Shown piece by piece: positions 34,112 through 42,491 of a stretch of DNA of 64,000 bases. The stretch lies in the NCBI RefSeq assembly GCF_014650895.1, contig NZ_BMVV01000031.1, positions 1 through 64,000 on the forward strand, given 5' to 3'. The notes under the pieces are model-generated. The model did no database searches and had not been told where the DNA came from. It saw only the letters and a list, made by a program, of their open reading frames with translations. The stretch's first letter is position 1, and each line of letters opens with the position of its first letter. The position numbers and the translations under genes were made by a program. The stretch comes from Streptomyces omiyaensis. GTDB lineage: Bacteria; Actinomycetota; Actinomycetes; Streptomycetales; Streptomycetaceae.

Positions 34112-34135
34112 GCCGACCAGACTTCCCGGCTCACC
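34112..34135 (-). promoter_or_regulatory. leader motif copy E (upstream of small membrane-protein operon)
   Basis: On the minus strand it reads GGTGA followed by GCCGGGAAGTCTGGTCGGC, differing from copies A and D at one base. It ends 33 bases before the GTG at 34078 and only 17 bases separate it from the ktrA-type stop on the other side, so the leader must be very short or begin inside the upstream gene. Confidence 0.6.
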
Positions 34136-34152
34136 AGCGCACGATCCTAACC

Positions 34153-34869
34153 TCAGGGCAGCTCGGTGAAGGCCTCCACCGCCCTGGTCTTGCCGGTCAC
34201 GACGATGATGTCGCCCTTCGCGACAATGGTCTCGGCGGTCGCGTGGGTGAAGTCCTCACCCGGGCGCTTGATGCCCACGACCGTCACGCCGTGACGGGCG
34301 CGTACCTGGGACTGCCCCAGGGGCTTGCCGGTCGCCACGCTCGGGGCGACCGTCTTGACCAGGGCGTAGTCGTCGTCGAATTCGATGAAGTCGAGCATGC
34401 GGCCGGTGACGAGGTGGGCGACGCGTTCGCCCATCTCGTGCTCGGGCAGGACGACGTGGGGGACACCGAGGCGTTCGAGGATCTGGCCGTGCTGGCGGCT
34501 GATCGCCTTGGCCCAGATGTTGGGAACTCCGGCTTGGAGGAGGTTGGAGCTGATGAGGATGCTCGCCTCGATGTCGCTGCCGATGCCGACGACGGCACTG
34601 GTGAACTCGTGGACGCCGAGCTGGCCGAGGACGTCGGGGTCGGTGGCGTCGGCGACGGCGGCGTGGGTGAGCTGGTCGCTGTACTTCTGGACGAGGCGGG
34701 CGTCGCTGTCGATGCCGAGGACGTCCCAGCCACGACGCATCAGCTCGTTGGCGAGAGAGCTGCCGAAGCGGCCGAGGCCGATGACGGCGACGCGCTGGTC
34801 CGGCTGCGCCCGGTCGTCGTCCGGGTGACGGGTCCGGCCCTTGCGGAGACGCTGCAGGAAGCTAGCCAA
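34153..34869 (-). CDS. TrkA/KtrA-type potassium uptake regulatory subunit
   Basis: Cytoplasmic protein of 238 residues with an RCK_N Rossmann domain (RVAVIGLGRFGSSLANELMR, about residues 26-45) and an RCK_C ligand-binding domain (about 160-238). Such subunits bind NAD(H)/ATP and, in many bacteria, c-di-AMP, and gate the TrkH/KtrB pore. It starts with TTG at 34869, overlapping the pore gene's stop; GAGGAG lies about 10 bases upstream. The pair forms a K+ uptake system. Confidence 0.87.
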   Translation of the reverse strand: MASFLQRLRKGRTRHPDDDRAQPDQRVAVIGLGRFGSSLANELMRRGWDVLGIDSDARLVQKYSDQLTHAAVADATDPDVLGQLGVHEFTSAVVGIGSDIEASILISSNLLQAGVPNIWAKAISRQHGQILERLGVPHVVLPEHEMGERVAHLVTGRMLDFIEFDDDYALVKTVAPSVATGKPLGQSQVRARHGVTVVGIKRPGEDFTHATAETIVAKGDIIVVTGKTRAVEAFTELP

Positions 34870-36235
34870 TGACAGGTCGCTCCTCGGGGAGTTCGTAGCG
34901 GCGCGTGCGCTCGCGCAGGGCGAGCGCGGAGACCAGGGTGATGGGGCCGATGCGGCCGATGAACATCAGGACGATGAGGACGAGCTGTCCGCTGCCGGGC
35001 AGGTCGGCGGTGATGCCGGTGGAGAGCCCCACCGTCGCGAAGGCGGAGACCACCTCGAACAGCACCGCTTCGAAGGCCGCCCTGCTCACCGACAGCAGCG
35101 CCAGGGTGGCAGCCATGACCAGGCCGATGCCGAGCAGCGCGACGGTCAGGGCCTGGCGCAGCACGTGCGGGCCGAGGCGGCGGCCGAGGACGGCGGAGGT
35201 CGGCTCGCCGCGGACCTCGGCGAGCATCGCGGCGGCGAGGACGGCGAAGGTGGTGACTTTGATGCCGCCTGCGGTGCCCGCGCTGCCGCCTCCGATGAAC
35301 ATGAGCATGCACGTCATCAGCAGGGTCGCGGACTGCATGGCGCCGATGTCCAGGGAGTTGAACCCGGCGGTGCGGCTCATCGCCGAGTGGAAGAAACCGT
35401 TGAGCAGCTTGCCCCAGACGTCCTGGGCGCCGAGGGTCGCGGGATTCGTCCACTCCATCAGGCAGGTGAGGAGTGTTCCGACGGCGAGCAGCACGGCCGT
35501 GGTGATCACGGTCAGTCTGGTGTGCAGCGTCCAATTCTTGCGGCCGGTCGTACGAGCCCGGTTCCGGTGACGCAGCATTTCGAGGAGGACGGGGAAGCCG
35601 ATGCCGCCGAGGATGACGGCGACCGCGATCGGGAGGGTGACCCACGCGTCCTGCGCGTAGCGGGTCAGGCTGTCGGCATGGAGGCCGAACCCGGCGTTGT
35701 TGAAGGCGGACACCGCGTGGAAGAAACCGAGGTACGCGGAGTCGCCGATGGCGTGCCCGTACCCGAACCGGAAGCGCAGCGCCAGGACGGCACCGACGGC
35801 GAGCTCGACCATCAGTGTGGTGCCGGCGACCCCGAGCAGGACCCGGCGCACATCCCCGATGCCGAGGCTCTTCGTCTCGGCCTGGGCCGTCAGCTGCAGC
35901 CGCAGTCGCAGCCGCCCCGAGACCAGCAGGGCCAGCAACGAGGCCATGGTCATGATCCCGAAGCCGCCGACCTGGATCAGCGCGAGGATCACTCCTTCGC
36001 CGAAGCCGCTCCAGTAGGTGCCCGTGTCCACGACGGCGAGGCCGGTCACGCACACGGCGGACGTGGAGGTGAACAGCGCGGTCAGTGGATCGGTGGGAGC
36101 TCCGTCCTCGGCGGACGCCGGCAGCATGAGCAGTCCCGTACCGATCAGAACGGCGTTGGCGAAGGCGAGAACGACGGTCCGGGCCGGATGGGCGGAGAAG
36201 AAGGCACGAGCTCGTCCGCGTGCGGTGGTCAGCAC
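34862..36235 (-). CDS. TrkH/KtrB-family potassium uptake pore protein
   Basis: Protein of 457 residues with the four-fold pore repeat of the Trk/Ktr family. Filter-like segments each with the conserved Gly are visible: TSTSAVCVTGLAVVDTGTYW, AVSAFNNAGFGLHADSLTRY, SAMSRTAGFNSLDIGAMQSA and SAFATVGLSTGITADLPGSG. The loop MFIGGGSAGTAGGIKVTTFA is the gating loop of the third repeat. GTG at 36235 is taken because AAGGAG lies 9 bases before it. It is cotranslated with the RCK subunit through an 8-base overlap. Confidence 0.88.
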   Translation of the reverse strand: MLTTARGRARAFFSAHPARTVVLAFANAVLIGTGLLMLPASAEDGAPTDPLTALFTSTSAVCVTGLAVVDTGTYWSGFGEGVILALIQVGGFGIMTMASLLALLVSGRLRLRLQLTAQAETKSLGIGDVRRVLLGVAGTTLMVELAVGAVLALRFRFGYGHAIGDSAYLGFFHAVSAFNNAGFGLHADSLTRYAQDAWVTLPIAVAVILGGIGFPVLLEMLRHRNRARTTGRKNWTLHTRLTVITTAVLLAVGTLLTCLMEWTNPATLGAQDVWGKLLNGFFHSAMSRTAGFNSLDIGAMQSATLLMTCMLMFIGGGSAGTAGGIKVTTFAVLAAAMLAEVRGEPTSAVLGRRLGPHVLRQALTVALLGIGLVMAATLALLSVSRAAFEAVLFEVVSAFATVGLSTGITADLPGSGQLVLIVLMFIGRIGPITLVSALALRERTRRYELPEERPVIG

Positions 36236-37031
36236 GATGGCGGGCTCCTTCTTCGAGATGCGCGCGCCCGACTCCCGCGAGCGCGCGTCGGCCTGGTGAG
36301 TCAGCGATGCGTCAAGAACGGCCGCAACTGTACCCAGAGACCTGAGCCGGACCCGGCACCCCATGCGGCCATGCCGTCCTCGGCCTACCGCGGCCGGGCG
36401 GTGCGGGAGCGGTTACGCTCCTGGTGCGTACCCGTCCGGCCGGTCGCCCACGAACGGCGACGGATCGACACGACGCCCGGGCCGACCGGCGTGGTCGTCG
36501 GCAGGGCCTTCGACGGGGTCTCCCTCGCGACCCTGGCATCAAGGGCGCGCAAAGACTGCCCGGGTCCGGCAGTGCACACAGATCCGGTTCACGCGACGAT
36601 GCCGCCCGTGACACAACCGGCCAGACAATCGGGGAAGGGTGGGGCGGGCCTGGTTTCCCGACCTCGTCACCGCAAGTCCGGTGCCGGAGGTCCTGGCCTC
36701 GATCGCCGTCGGGGGCCGGAGCGGCTGTCTTCGGTCGCGGGGAGGGCTGGACGGGCTTCTGCACTTGTGATCGCCGGACTCGTTTCGGCTCTCGGCTTGT
36801 GGGCTTGCAACACGCTTCAGGAACAGTCGCGTTGTGCGCATCGGCCCACACCGTCGCACCTCGGCTCCCCTCTGTCCCGAAGCAGCGCTGATCGTCCTCC
36901 TGTGCCTGGCCGGAGGACTCTTGCTCTCGGGCGACTCGGGACTCGAGGCCCTGTGCGCACCAGCCGTCGAACGGCGGCGCGCCGGAGTGGATGATCACAC
37001 GGACACGAATCGACATCACGGGGGTGGGGAC
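36236..37031. other. 796-base divergent region without a supported gene
   Basis: It separates the minus-strand potassium uptake operon from the plus-strand dual-RCK gene. Several short frames exist on both strands but none shows normal codon bias, a good ribosome-binding site and recognisable sequence together. The promoters of both flanking potassium-related genes should lie here. Confidence 0.45.
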
Positions 37032-38942
37032 ATGGTCGCGGTGCCGGGTCAGGGACGACGGCCGTCGAGTGCCGTCGGGCACATGGTGGTCTGTGGTGAC
37101 GACGGCCTCGCGCGCCGGCTCGCGGTGGAGCTGCGCGAGGTGTACCGGCGACGCGTGGTCCTCATGGTCCCCGCCGAGGAGGCCGGGGAGCCGACGGCCG
37201 GTCGAAGCACGGCAGAGCCCCACATCGTGAGCAGTGCCGCCATCCCTCCCGTACAGGTGGAAACCGCCCCCTCCCCCACGACAGCGGCACTTCTCCGTGC
37301 CGGCGTGGACGGGGCCTCCTCGCTGGCCCTGCTGTACGAGGACGACGAGACGAACCTCCGGGCCGCGCTCACCGCGCGTCGGCTCAACCCGGGACTGCGC
37401 CTGGTCGTCCGGATGTACAACCGCAAGCTCGGCCATCACTTGGAAGAACTGCTCGACCAGGCCGCACTCGTGGCCGCGTCCGGCGGCGACCGCACCGTCC
37501 TCGACGCGTCCACGACCGTCCTTTCCGACGCGGACACCGCCGCGCCCGCGCTCGTGGCCACCGCCGTCGCCGACACCCACAGGATCGTCCAGGCTGACGG
37601 ACTGCTGCTGCGCGCCGCCGAACGGCCTGTGCCCCGCCGGGGTGAGATACCCGACCCGGGCCTGTGCACGCTGGCCCTGCTCTCCTCCACCACCAGCGAC
37701 CCGGTCGGCAGCGAGGGCTCGGACGCGAGCGGCGCGCGGGGGCCGGAGCTGCTGCCCGACGACCGGGCCGTCCAGGGATCGGCAGGCCGTGGCACCGTCG
37801 TCCTCGAAGCCGTCCGGCGAGCGGGGCCCGCCCTGCCGCCGCGTCGGCTCGCCCGGCGCGGCGCCCCGCTCGGCGAGGTGTTCTCCGCCCGCCTGCGCTG
37901 GTCGCTCGCCGGGATCGTGGCCGCGGTGCTGGCCCTCACGGCCACCACGGCGGCGCTGACCGACGCCGACCCCGTGCACGCCGCGTACCTCACCTTGCTC
38001 GACCTGTTCTCGATCAACGACCCCGCCCTGGAGGACTCCCCCACCCGCCAGGTCCTCCAGCTGCTCTCCGGCCTGGTCGGTCTCGCCCTGCTCCCTCTCC
38101 TCGTCGCCGGCGGCCTGGAGGCGCTGGGCACGTTCCGCGCGACCGGCGCGCTGCGACGCCCGCCGCAGGGGCTGTCGGGGCACATCGTGCTTCTCGGCCT
38201 GGGCAAGATCGGCGCCCGTGTCCTCGCGCGGCTGCGGGAGCTCGACATCCCCGTCGTCTGCGTCGAGCAGGACCCCGATGCCCGCGGCATCCCGCTCGCA
38301 CGCGATCTGGGAGTCCCCGTGGTCCTCGGGGACGTGACGGAGGACGGCGTGCTCGACGCGGCCCGAGTCCATCGGGCCGACGCCCTGCTCGCCCTGACCA
38401 GCTCCGACACCACCAACCTGGAGGCGACCCTCGCTGCCCGCGGCATCAAGAACGACCTCCGCGTCGCACTGCGGCTGTACGACGACGACTTCGCCGCCGC
38501 CGTCTACCGCACCCTGCGCTCCGCCCACCCGGACGCCGTCACCCGCAGTCGCAGCGTCACGCACCTCGCCGCCCCCGCGTTCGCGGGTGCCATGATGGGG
38601 CGTCAGGTCCTCGGCGCGATCTCGGTGGAACGCAAGGTCCTCCTCTTCGCCGCCCTCCTCGTCGCCGGACACCCCGAGCTCGAAGGCCGTACCGTCGCCG
38701 AGGCCTTCCGCCCCGGCGCCTGGCGCGTCCTCGCCCTCGACACCGCAGGGCCCGAATCCCGCTCTCCCGACCTCGCCAACACCGGTCACGACGGTGACCA
38801 CCAGTCCCTCCTCTGGGACCTCCACCCCGGCCACGTCCTCCACCCCGCCGACCGTGTCGTGGTCGCCGCCACCCGCCGAGGGCTGGCCGAACTGCTCGGG
38901 GACTCGCCGGACGGCCGCTCGGCGGCCACCGGGGCACGGTAG
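37032..38942 (+). CDS. dual-RCK (TrkA-N) membrane protein with two-helix channel-like core
   Basis: Protein of 636 residues: N-terminal RCK-like domain (about 15-200; MVVCGDDGLARRLAVELREV), two membrane segments (near 300-320 and 345-370) flanking a short re-entrant region, then a second RCK domain with a better nucleotide loop (IVLLGLGKIGARVLARLREL, about 385-405). The layout recalls MthK or CASTOR-type channels, but the segment between the helices (YLTLLDLFSINDPALED) lacks a TVGYG potassium filter. ATG at 37032 follows a GGGGTGGGG run. It lies divergent from the potassium uptake genes; an NAD-gated ion conduit is plausible but unproven. Confidence 0.7.
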   Translation: MVAVPGQGRRPSSAVGHMVVCGDDGLARRLAVELREVYRRRVVLMVPAEEAGEPTAGRSTAEPHIVSSAAIPPVQVETAPSPTTAALLRAGVDGASSLALLYEDDETNLRAALTARRLNPGLRLVVRMYNRKLGHHLEELLDQAALVAASGGDRTVLDASTTVLSDADTAAPALVATAVADTHRIVQADGLLLRAAERPVPRRGEIPDPGLCTLALLSSTTSDPVGSEGSDASGARGPELLPDDRAVQGSAGRGTVVLEAVRRAGPALPPRRLARRGAPLGEVFSARLRWSLAGIVAAVLALTATTAALTDADPVHAAYLTLLDLFSINDPALEDSPTRQVLQLLSGLVGLALLPLLVAGGLEALGTFRATGALRRPPQGLSGHIVLLGLGKIGARVLARLRELDIPVVCVEQDPDARGIPLARDLGVPVVLGDVTEDGVLDAARVHRADALLALTSSDTTNLEATLAARGIKNDLRVALRLYDDDFAAAVYRTLRSAHPDAVTRSRSVTHLAAPAFAGAMMGRQVLGAISVERKVLLFAALLVAGHPELEGRTVAEAFRPGAWRVLALDTAGPESRSPDLANTGHDGDHQSLLWDLHPGHVLHPADRVVVAATRRGLAELLGDSPDGRSAATGAR

Positions 38943-39024
38943 CGGCGCGTAGGAACGTCACCGCATCCCTCGGCGTCCGCCACCTGCGAAGCCCGGCGCG
39001 GCAGCGAGCTCACGACCACCGGAA

Positions 39025-39059
39025 TCCCGCGGCGACCCCCAACTCCAGCCGCTGCGGGA
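39025..39059. terminator. possible hairpin after the dual-RCK gene
   Basis: TCCCGCGGC (39025-39033) pairs with GCTGCGGGA (39051-39059) with one G-T pair around a 17-base loop, between convergent genes. Confidence 0.35.
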
Positions 39060-39131
39060 CGCCCACCCCGGATACGCACTCCGGCCACAGGGCCCCGTCG
39101 TCAGAGCCACGACCCGACGCGCCCACGCCGA

Positions 39132-39168
39132 AGCCTCCCTGCCGGTGCCACGCCGCGTTCAGGAGGCT
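39132..39168 (-). terminator. possible hairpin after the ABC permease gene
   Basis: AGCCTCC (39132-39138) and GGAGGCT (39162-39168) form a 7-base stem immediately downstream of the minus-strand permease stop at 39174. The loop is long. Confidence 0.35.
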
Positions 39169-39173
39169 CAGGG

Positions 39174-39944
39174 TCAGCTGCTGAGATCGCGGCTGTCGAA
39201 GCGCGCCAGGCCCACGAGGACGAAGACCGCCGAGGCGAGGACCAGCACAGCTCCGTCGCCCCATTGGAAGCCGTTCTTCAGGGGTTCGCCTCCGATGTAG
39301 TAGTGGAACGGCGAGAGGTAGGCGAGCCAGTCGACCCCGATCTGTGTGGCGAAGGTACCGGCCATGTACGAAAGGACTCCGACAGCGGCGCTGACCACCA
39401 GGACGACGGCACGACGGCCCACAGCGGCACCGATGCCCAGGGCGAGTGCTCCGAAGGCGCTGGCGAGAAGGGCCAGGTTGAGGCACTGGGCGAGGAACTC
39501 GACCGGGGTGACGTCGGTCAGTTCGGCGCTGTTCCGCACGGCGAGGATCGCGAGCCAGACGAGGGTCGCGATGCCGAAGGCGCCGGCCACCAGAGCGGCG
39601 AATCTCTGCAGGGCGAACCGGGTCCGGGTGAGAGGGTGTGCGAGCAGCAGGTCCAGATGCCCGGACTCCTCGTCGCCCGCGATGGCGCGGGAGCCCGTGG
39701 CCACACCGTAGGCCATCGCGAGGAGGGGGACGATCACTCCGAAGACGGTGGCTTGCAGGTATCCCGCGGCTGTCCCGTCGACGTGGAGGCTCTCACGGAG
39801 CGCCTCGGGAATGCTTGCGGTGTTCTGTCGCTGCGAGGGGTAGGTGCTCGCGTAGGCCATGCCGACCAGGGCTGTGCCGACGGCCCAGCCGGTCAGACTC
39901 CGTCGGCTGTCGGACAGGGTTCTGACGAAGACTGCGGCGCTCAT
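39174..39944 (-). CDS. ABC exporter permease
   Basis: Protein of 256 residues with about six membrane segments and the conserved loop AGDEESGHLDLLLAHPLTRT after helix 2, equivalent to RGEEDAGRWDVLLAG in the permease at 13262. It is a single-module permease of the ABC-2 type. GGAAGGAG precedes the ATG at 39944. It lies 50 bases after the ATPase gene and is controlled together with it, probably by the divergently encoded MarR/GbsR-type regulator. Confidence 0.8.
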   Translation of the reverse strand: MSAAVFVRTLSDSRRSLTGWAVGTALVGMAYASTYPSQRQNTASIPEALRESLHVDGTAAGYLQATVFGVIVPLLAMAYGVATGSRAIAGDEESGHLDLLLAHPLTRTRFALQRFAALVAGAFGIATLVWLAILAVRNSAELTDVTPVEFLAQCLNLALLASAFGALALGIGAAVGRRAVVLVVSAAVGVLSYMAGTFATQIGVDWLAYLSPFHYYIGGEPLKNGFQWGDGAVLVLASAVFVLVGLARFDSRDLSS

Positions 39945-39994
39945 CAGGCGCTCCTTCCGTTGCAGGTGCGTGGCGTCGTTCGCATGACGGCGGA

Positions 39995-40924
39995 TCAGGC
40001 GACGCGTCCCGACCCTGTGCGCGGTGCGGCCTCGGCGCCCTCGTAGTAGGCGTGGAAGAGGTCCTCGAGTGCGGGCTCGGTGGCGCGCAGGCTCGTGACG
40101 GTGTAGCGGGAGAGCGCCTTGATCAGCGCGTCGGGACTTCCGGCGATCCGGCCGCTGAGCGTCCTGCACGTCTCGTCCAGTCCGAGGCTGATCGCACCGG
40201 GCAGATCCGAGAAGGCGGTCACGGGAACGCTCGTCCCGAAGGTGACCACGACGTCTCGGACCGTGTCCGCGCGGAGGCCGGCCACCGTGTCGATGGCCAC
40301 CAGCCGCCCGTCGCGGATGATGCCGACCCGGTGGGCGACGGCCTCGACCTCGCTCATGATGTGGCTGGACATGAAGACCGTCCGGCCGTCGAGGGCCGTC
40401 TCGGCCACCATGTCGAGAAAGGTCTGCTGGGCCAGGGGGTCGAGGCCGGACGTGGGCTCGTCGAGGATGAGCACCTCAGGTGCGTGCATGAACGCCTGCA
40501 CCAGGCCGACTTTCTGCCGGTTGCCCTTCGACAGCTTCTTGATCTTCGACGTCTGATCCAGGCCCAGCCGGTCGGCGAGATCGTCGATCCGCGGTGCGGG
40601 GACGCCGCCGCGCAGCGCGGCCAGGAAACGCAGGTAGCTGCGTACGTTCTGCCGGCCGTCGCACACGAAGTCTCCGGCGAGGTAGCCCACTCGGCGGCGC
40701 AGCTCGACACCCTCGCCCCGGGGGTCCAGCCCCAGGACGGTGGCGTTGCCCGCGGTGGGACGGATGAGGTCGAGGAGCAGCCGGATGGTGGTGGACTTCC
40801 CCGCGCCGTTGGGGCCGAGGAAGCCGAACACCTCGCCCTGGAACACGTCCAGGGTGAGGCCCGCCAGACCTCGACGGGAGTCGTACGTCTTGGTGAGCTC
40901 GCGGAGCTCGATCACTTTCTCCAT
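39995..40924 (-). CDS. ABC exporter ATP-binding protein
   Basis: ATPase of 309 residues with Walker A GPNGAGKSTT, signature LSKGNRQKVGLVQAF, Walker B VLILDEPTSGLDP and switch His in MSSHIMSEVEAVAH. It has the C-terminal extension of the DrrA-like group and is similar to the ATPase at 12375. The start is the ATG at 40924. The 94-base gap to the divergent regulator holds several AT-rich palindromes, indicating tight regulation. Confidence 0.83.
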   Translation of the reverse strand: MEKVIELRELTKTYDSRRGLAGLTLDVFQGEVFGFLGPNGAGKSTTIRLLLDLIRPTAGNATVLGLDPRGEGVELRRRVGYLAGDFVCDGRQNVRSYLRFLAALRGGVPAPRIDDLADRLGLDQTSKIKKLSKGNRQKVGLVQAFMHAPEVLILDEPTSGLDPLAQQTFLDMVAETALDGRTVFMSSHIMSEVEAVAHRVGIIRDGRLVAIDTVAGLRADTVRDVVVTFGTSVPVTAFSDLPGAISLGLDETCRTLSGRIAGSPDALIKALSRYTVTSLRATEPALEDLFHAYYEGAEAAPRTGSGRVA

Positions 40925-40946
40925 GCCTGGAACGTAGCCCACTTTC

Positions 40947-40998
40947 AGATATCTTTGAATATTCCGAGAGTCAAGAGATTTCTGTGTGGTAGAAATCT
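40947..40998. promoter_or_regulatory. cluster of AT-rich palindromes, likely operator of the divergent regulator
   Basis: Within 52 bases there are three inverted repeats: AGATATCT (40947-40954), GAATATTC (40957-40964) and AGATTTCT-N7-AGAAATCT (40976-40998). They lie between the divergent ABC ATPase and MarR/GbsR genes, in the most AT-rich stretch of the neighbourhood. MarR-family dimers bind such palindromes to repress their own gene and the divergent one. Confidence 0.6.
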
Positions 40999-41018
40999 TC
41001 CTGATGAGGAGGTCTGGC

Positions 41019-41513
41019 ATGGACAGCTTGGAAGACACGGACGCGAGGCTGCGTGAGTCCGCCGAGAAGCTGGCGCTGGCCCTGTCCCAGAGCGGTATGC
41101 AGAAGACCACGGCGCGCGTGATGACCGCGCTCCTCTTCAGCCAGCGGCAGACCATGACCGCGGGTGACCTCTGCGACGCGTTGAAGATCAGCTCGGGGGC
41201 GGTGTCGGGAGCGGTCAACCAGCTCATCCCCACCGGCATGATCGAACGTGTCCCGGCTCCCGGGAGCCGCCGCGATCACTACCGCTTCCGCGAGCACGCC
41301 TGGGCCACACTGATGGGCAATCAGAACGCCCTGCTGGCCGGCATGTGCGCCGCCGCCGCCGAAGGCATCGAGATCGCGGGTCCCGAGAGCATCGCGGGCC
41401 ACCGGCTTGACGAGATGCAGGACTTCTACGGGTTCATGCAGCACGAGATGGCCGCCTTGATCGAGACATGGCGGCAGCGGCGCGAGGCCCGGCCCGGAAC
41501 GACTTCCGCCTGA
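41019..41513 (+). CDS. MarR/GbsR-type transcriptional regulator
   Basis: Protein of 164 residues with a winged helix-turn-helix (about residues 20-85): TARVMTALLFSQRQTMTAGD, LCDALKISSGAVSGAVNQLI and wing GMIERVPAPGSRRDHYRF, which fits the GbsR/MarR group, followed by a C-terminal dimerisation helix region. ATG at 41019 has AGGAGG 7 bases upstream. Divergent orientation to an ABC exporter is the classical arrangement of a drug- or metabolite-responsive repressor and its target. Confidence 0.8.
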   Translation: MDSLEDTDARLRESAEKLALALSQSGMQKTTARVMTALLFSQRQTMTAGDLCDALKISSGAVSGAVNQLIPTGMIERVPAPGSRRDHYRFREHAWATLMGNQNALLAGMCAAAAEGIEIAGPESIAGHRLDEMQDFYGFMQHEMAALIETWRQRREARPGTTSA

Positions 41514-41795
41514 CTCGCCCCGCGACTCCCCCTGAAGCACCGGCGCACACGAGCCGGACGTGCGGCACAGCGCACGGAGGAGTGCGCGGGTCGGAGAGCG
41601 GCCCGCACGGTCACCGGTGAGAAGCCGGCGTTCTTCCGACACTGCGCAGCAGCGCACGGCCGGACCCCGCCGGCCATGCTTCCCTGGGAGCCCGCGGCGG
41701 CACGACGGGAAGGAGAACCGGCAGGGGGCCGTTCGGCCCTCCCGTCTCGCCCCGGTCCGCGCGAACCTGGGAAGGGGCATCATCGAGGAGGGATC
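41514..41795. other. regulatory region upstream of the CBS-BON and DevR-like genes
   Basis: 282 bases without a supported gene. It contains the GC palindrome at 41726-41739 and ends in a strong GAGGAGGG ribosome-binding site. Confidence 0.5.
41726..41739. promoter_or_regulatory. GGGCC-N4-GGCCC palindrome (candidate DevR/OsdR box)
   Basis: GGGCCGTTCGGCCC lies 57 bases upstream of the CBS-BON start at 41796. The same form with the same GTTC centre recurs at 49510, and related sites occur at 49448, 49488, 55632, 57161 and 57182, all in promoters of dormancy-type genes in this block. The site is two genes' distance from the DevR-like regulator itself, so autoregulation is possible. Confidence 0.5.
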
Positions 41796-42440
41796 ATGGA
41801 CTCCGCAGGCCCTGCGCCTCTCGTCGTCAGTGACGTGATGACCCACACCGCCGTGGCGATCGGCCGCGACGCTCCCTACAAGGAGATCGTGGCGCTCATG
41901 GACGAGTGGAAGGTGAGCGCCCTCCCCGTCCTGGAGGGGGAAGGGCGAGTGGTGGGGGTGGTCTCGGAGGCGGATCTGCTGCCGAAGGAGGCGTTCCGCG
42001 ACACGGACCCCGGCCCCGAGAGGGACGAGGAGGCCACGAAGGCCGTCGCGGTGCGCGCGGGGGACCTCATGTCGAGTCCCGCCGTGACCGTTCACGCCGG
42101 CGCCTCCTTGGCCGAAGCCGCGCGGATCATGGCCCGCCGGAGGGTGAAGAGGCTCCCTGTCGTCAACGGGATCGGCATGCTGGAGGGGGTCGTCAGCAGG
42201 AGCGACCTGCTCAAGGTCTTCCTGCGGGAGGACGGCGAGATAGCGGCGGAGATCCGGCGGTCGGTCCTTGACGGGACAGGGTTCACCGGGCTGGACGTGA
42301 CCGTGGCGGAAGGGGTCGCCACGCTGAGTGGCGCGCTCTCCGACCGTTCTCTGGTGCCGCTGCTGGCGCGCGCCGCCCGCGCCGTGGAGGGGGTCGTCGA
42401 CGTCCGGATGGAACTGGGTGCCCATGACGGCGCTTCCTGA
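41796..42440 (+). CDS. CBS-BON protein, first of three
   Basis: Protein of 214 residues: tandem CBS pair (about 10-140, with KVSALPVLEGEGRVVGVVSE and RRVKRLPVVNGIGMLEGVVS) and a C-terminal BON domain (about 150-205, with LDVTVAEGVATLSGALSDRS). CBS pairs bind nucleotides; BON domains bind membranes or partners. It is closely related to the protein at 57733, sharing LPVLEGEGRVVGVVSEADLL exactly. The ATG at 41796 has GAGGAGGG upstream. It precedes the DevR-like regulator by 51 bases on the same strand. It corresponds to Hrp1-like CBS proteins of the DosR regulon. Confidence 0.82.
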   Translation: MDSAGPAPLVVSDVMTHTAVAIGRDAPYKEIVALMDEWKVSALPVLEGEGRVVGVVSEADLLPKEAFRDTDPGPERDEEATKAVAVRAGDLMSSPAVTVHAGASLAEAARIMARRRVKRLPVVNGIGMLEGVVSRSDLLKVFLREDGEIAAEIRRSVLDGTGFTGLDVTVAEGVATLSGALSDRSLVPLLARAARAVEGVVDVRMELGAHDGAS

Positions 42441-42491
42441 CGGACAATCCTTGTGGGGGCGGGTGGACAGCCGCTGAGGACAGGGGTCGCC

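Noticed and set aside
34112..34135. Leader motif as an insertion-sequence end or transposon target repeat
   Set aside because: All five copies are in the sense direction just before start codons and none flanks a transposase or forms inverted pairs.
36385..36859. Short reading frames in the gap upstream of the dual-RCK gene
   Set aside because: No ribosome-binding sites, no family resemblance and poor codon bias on either strand.
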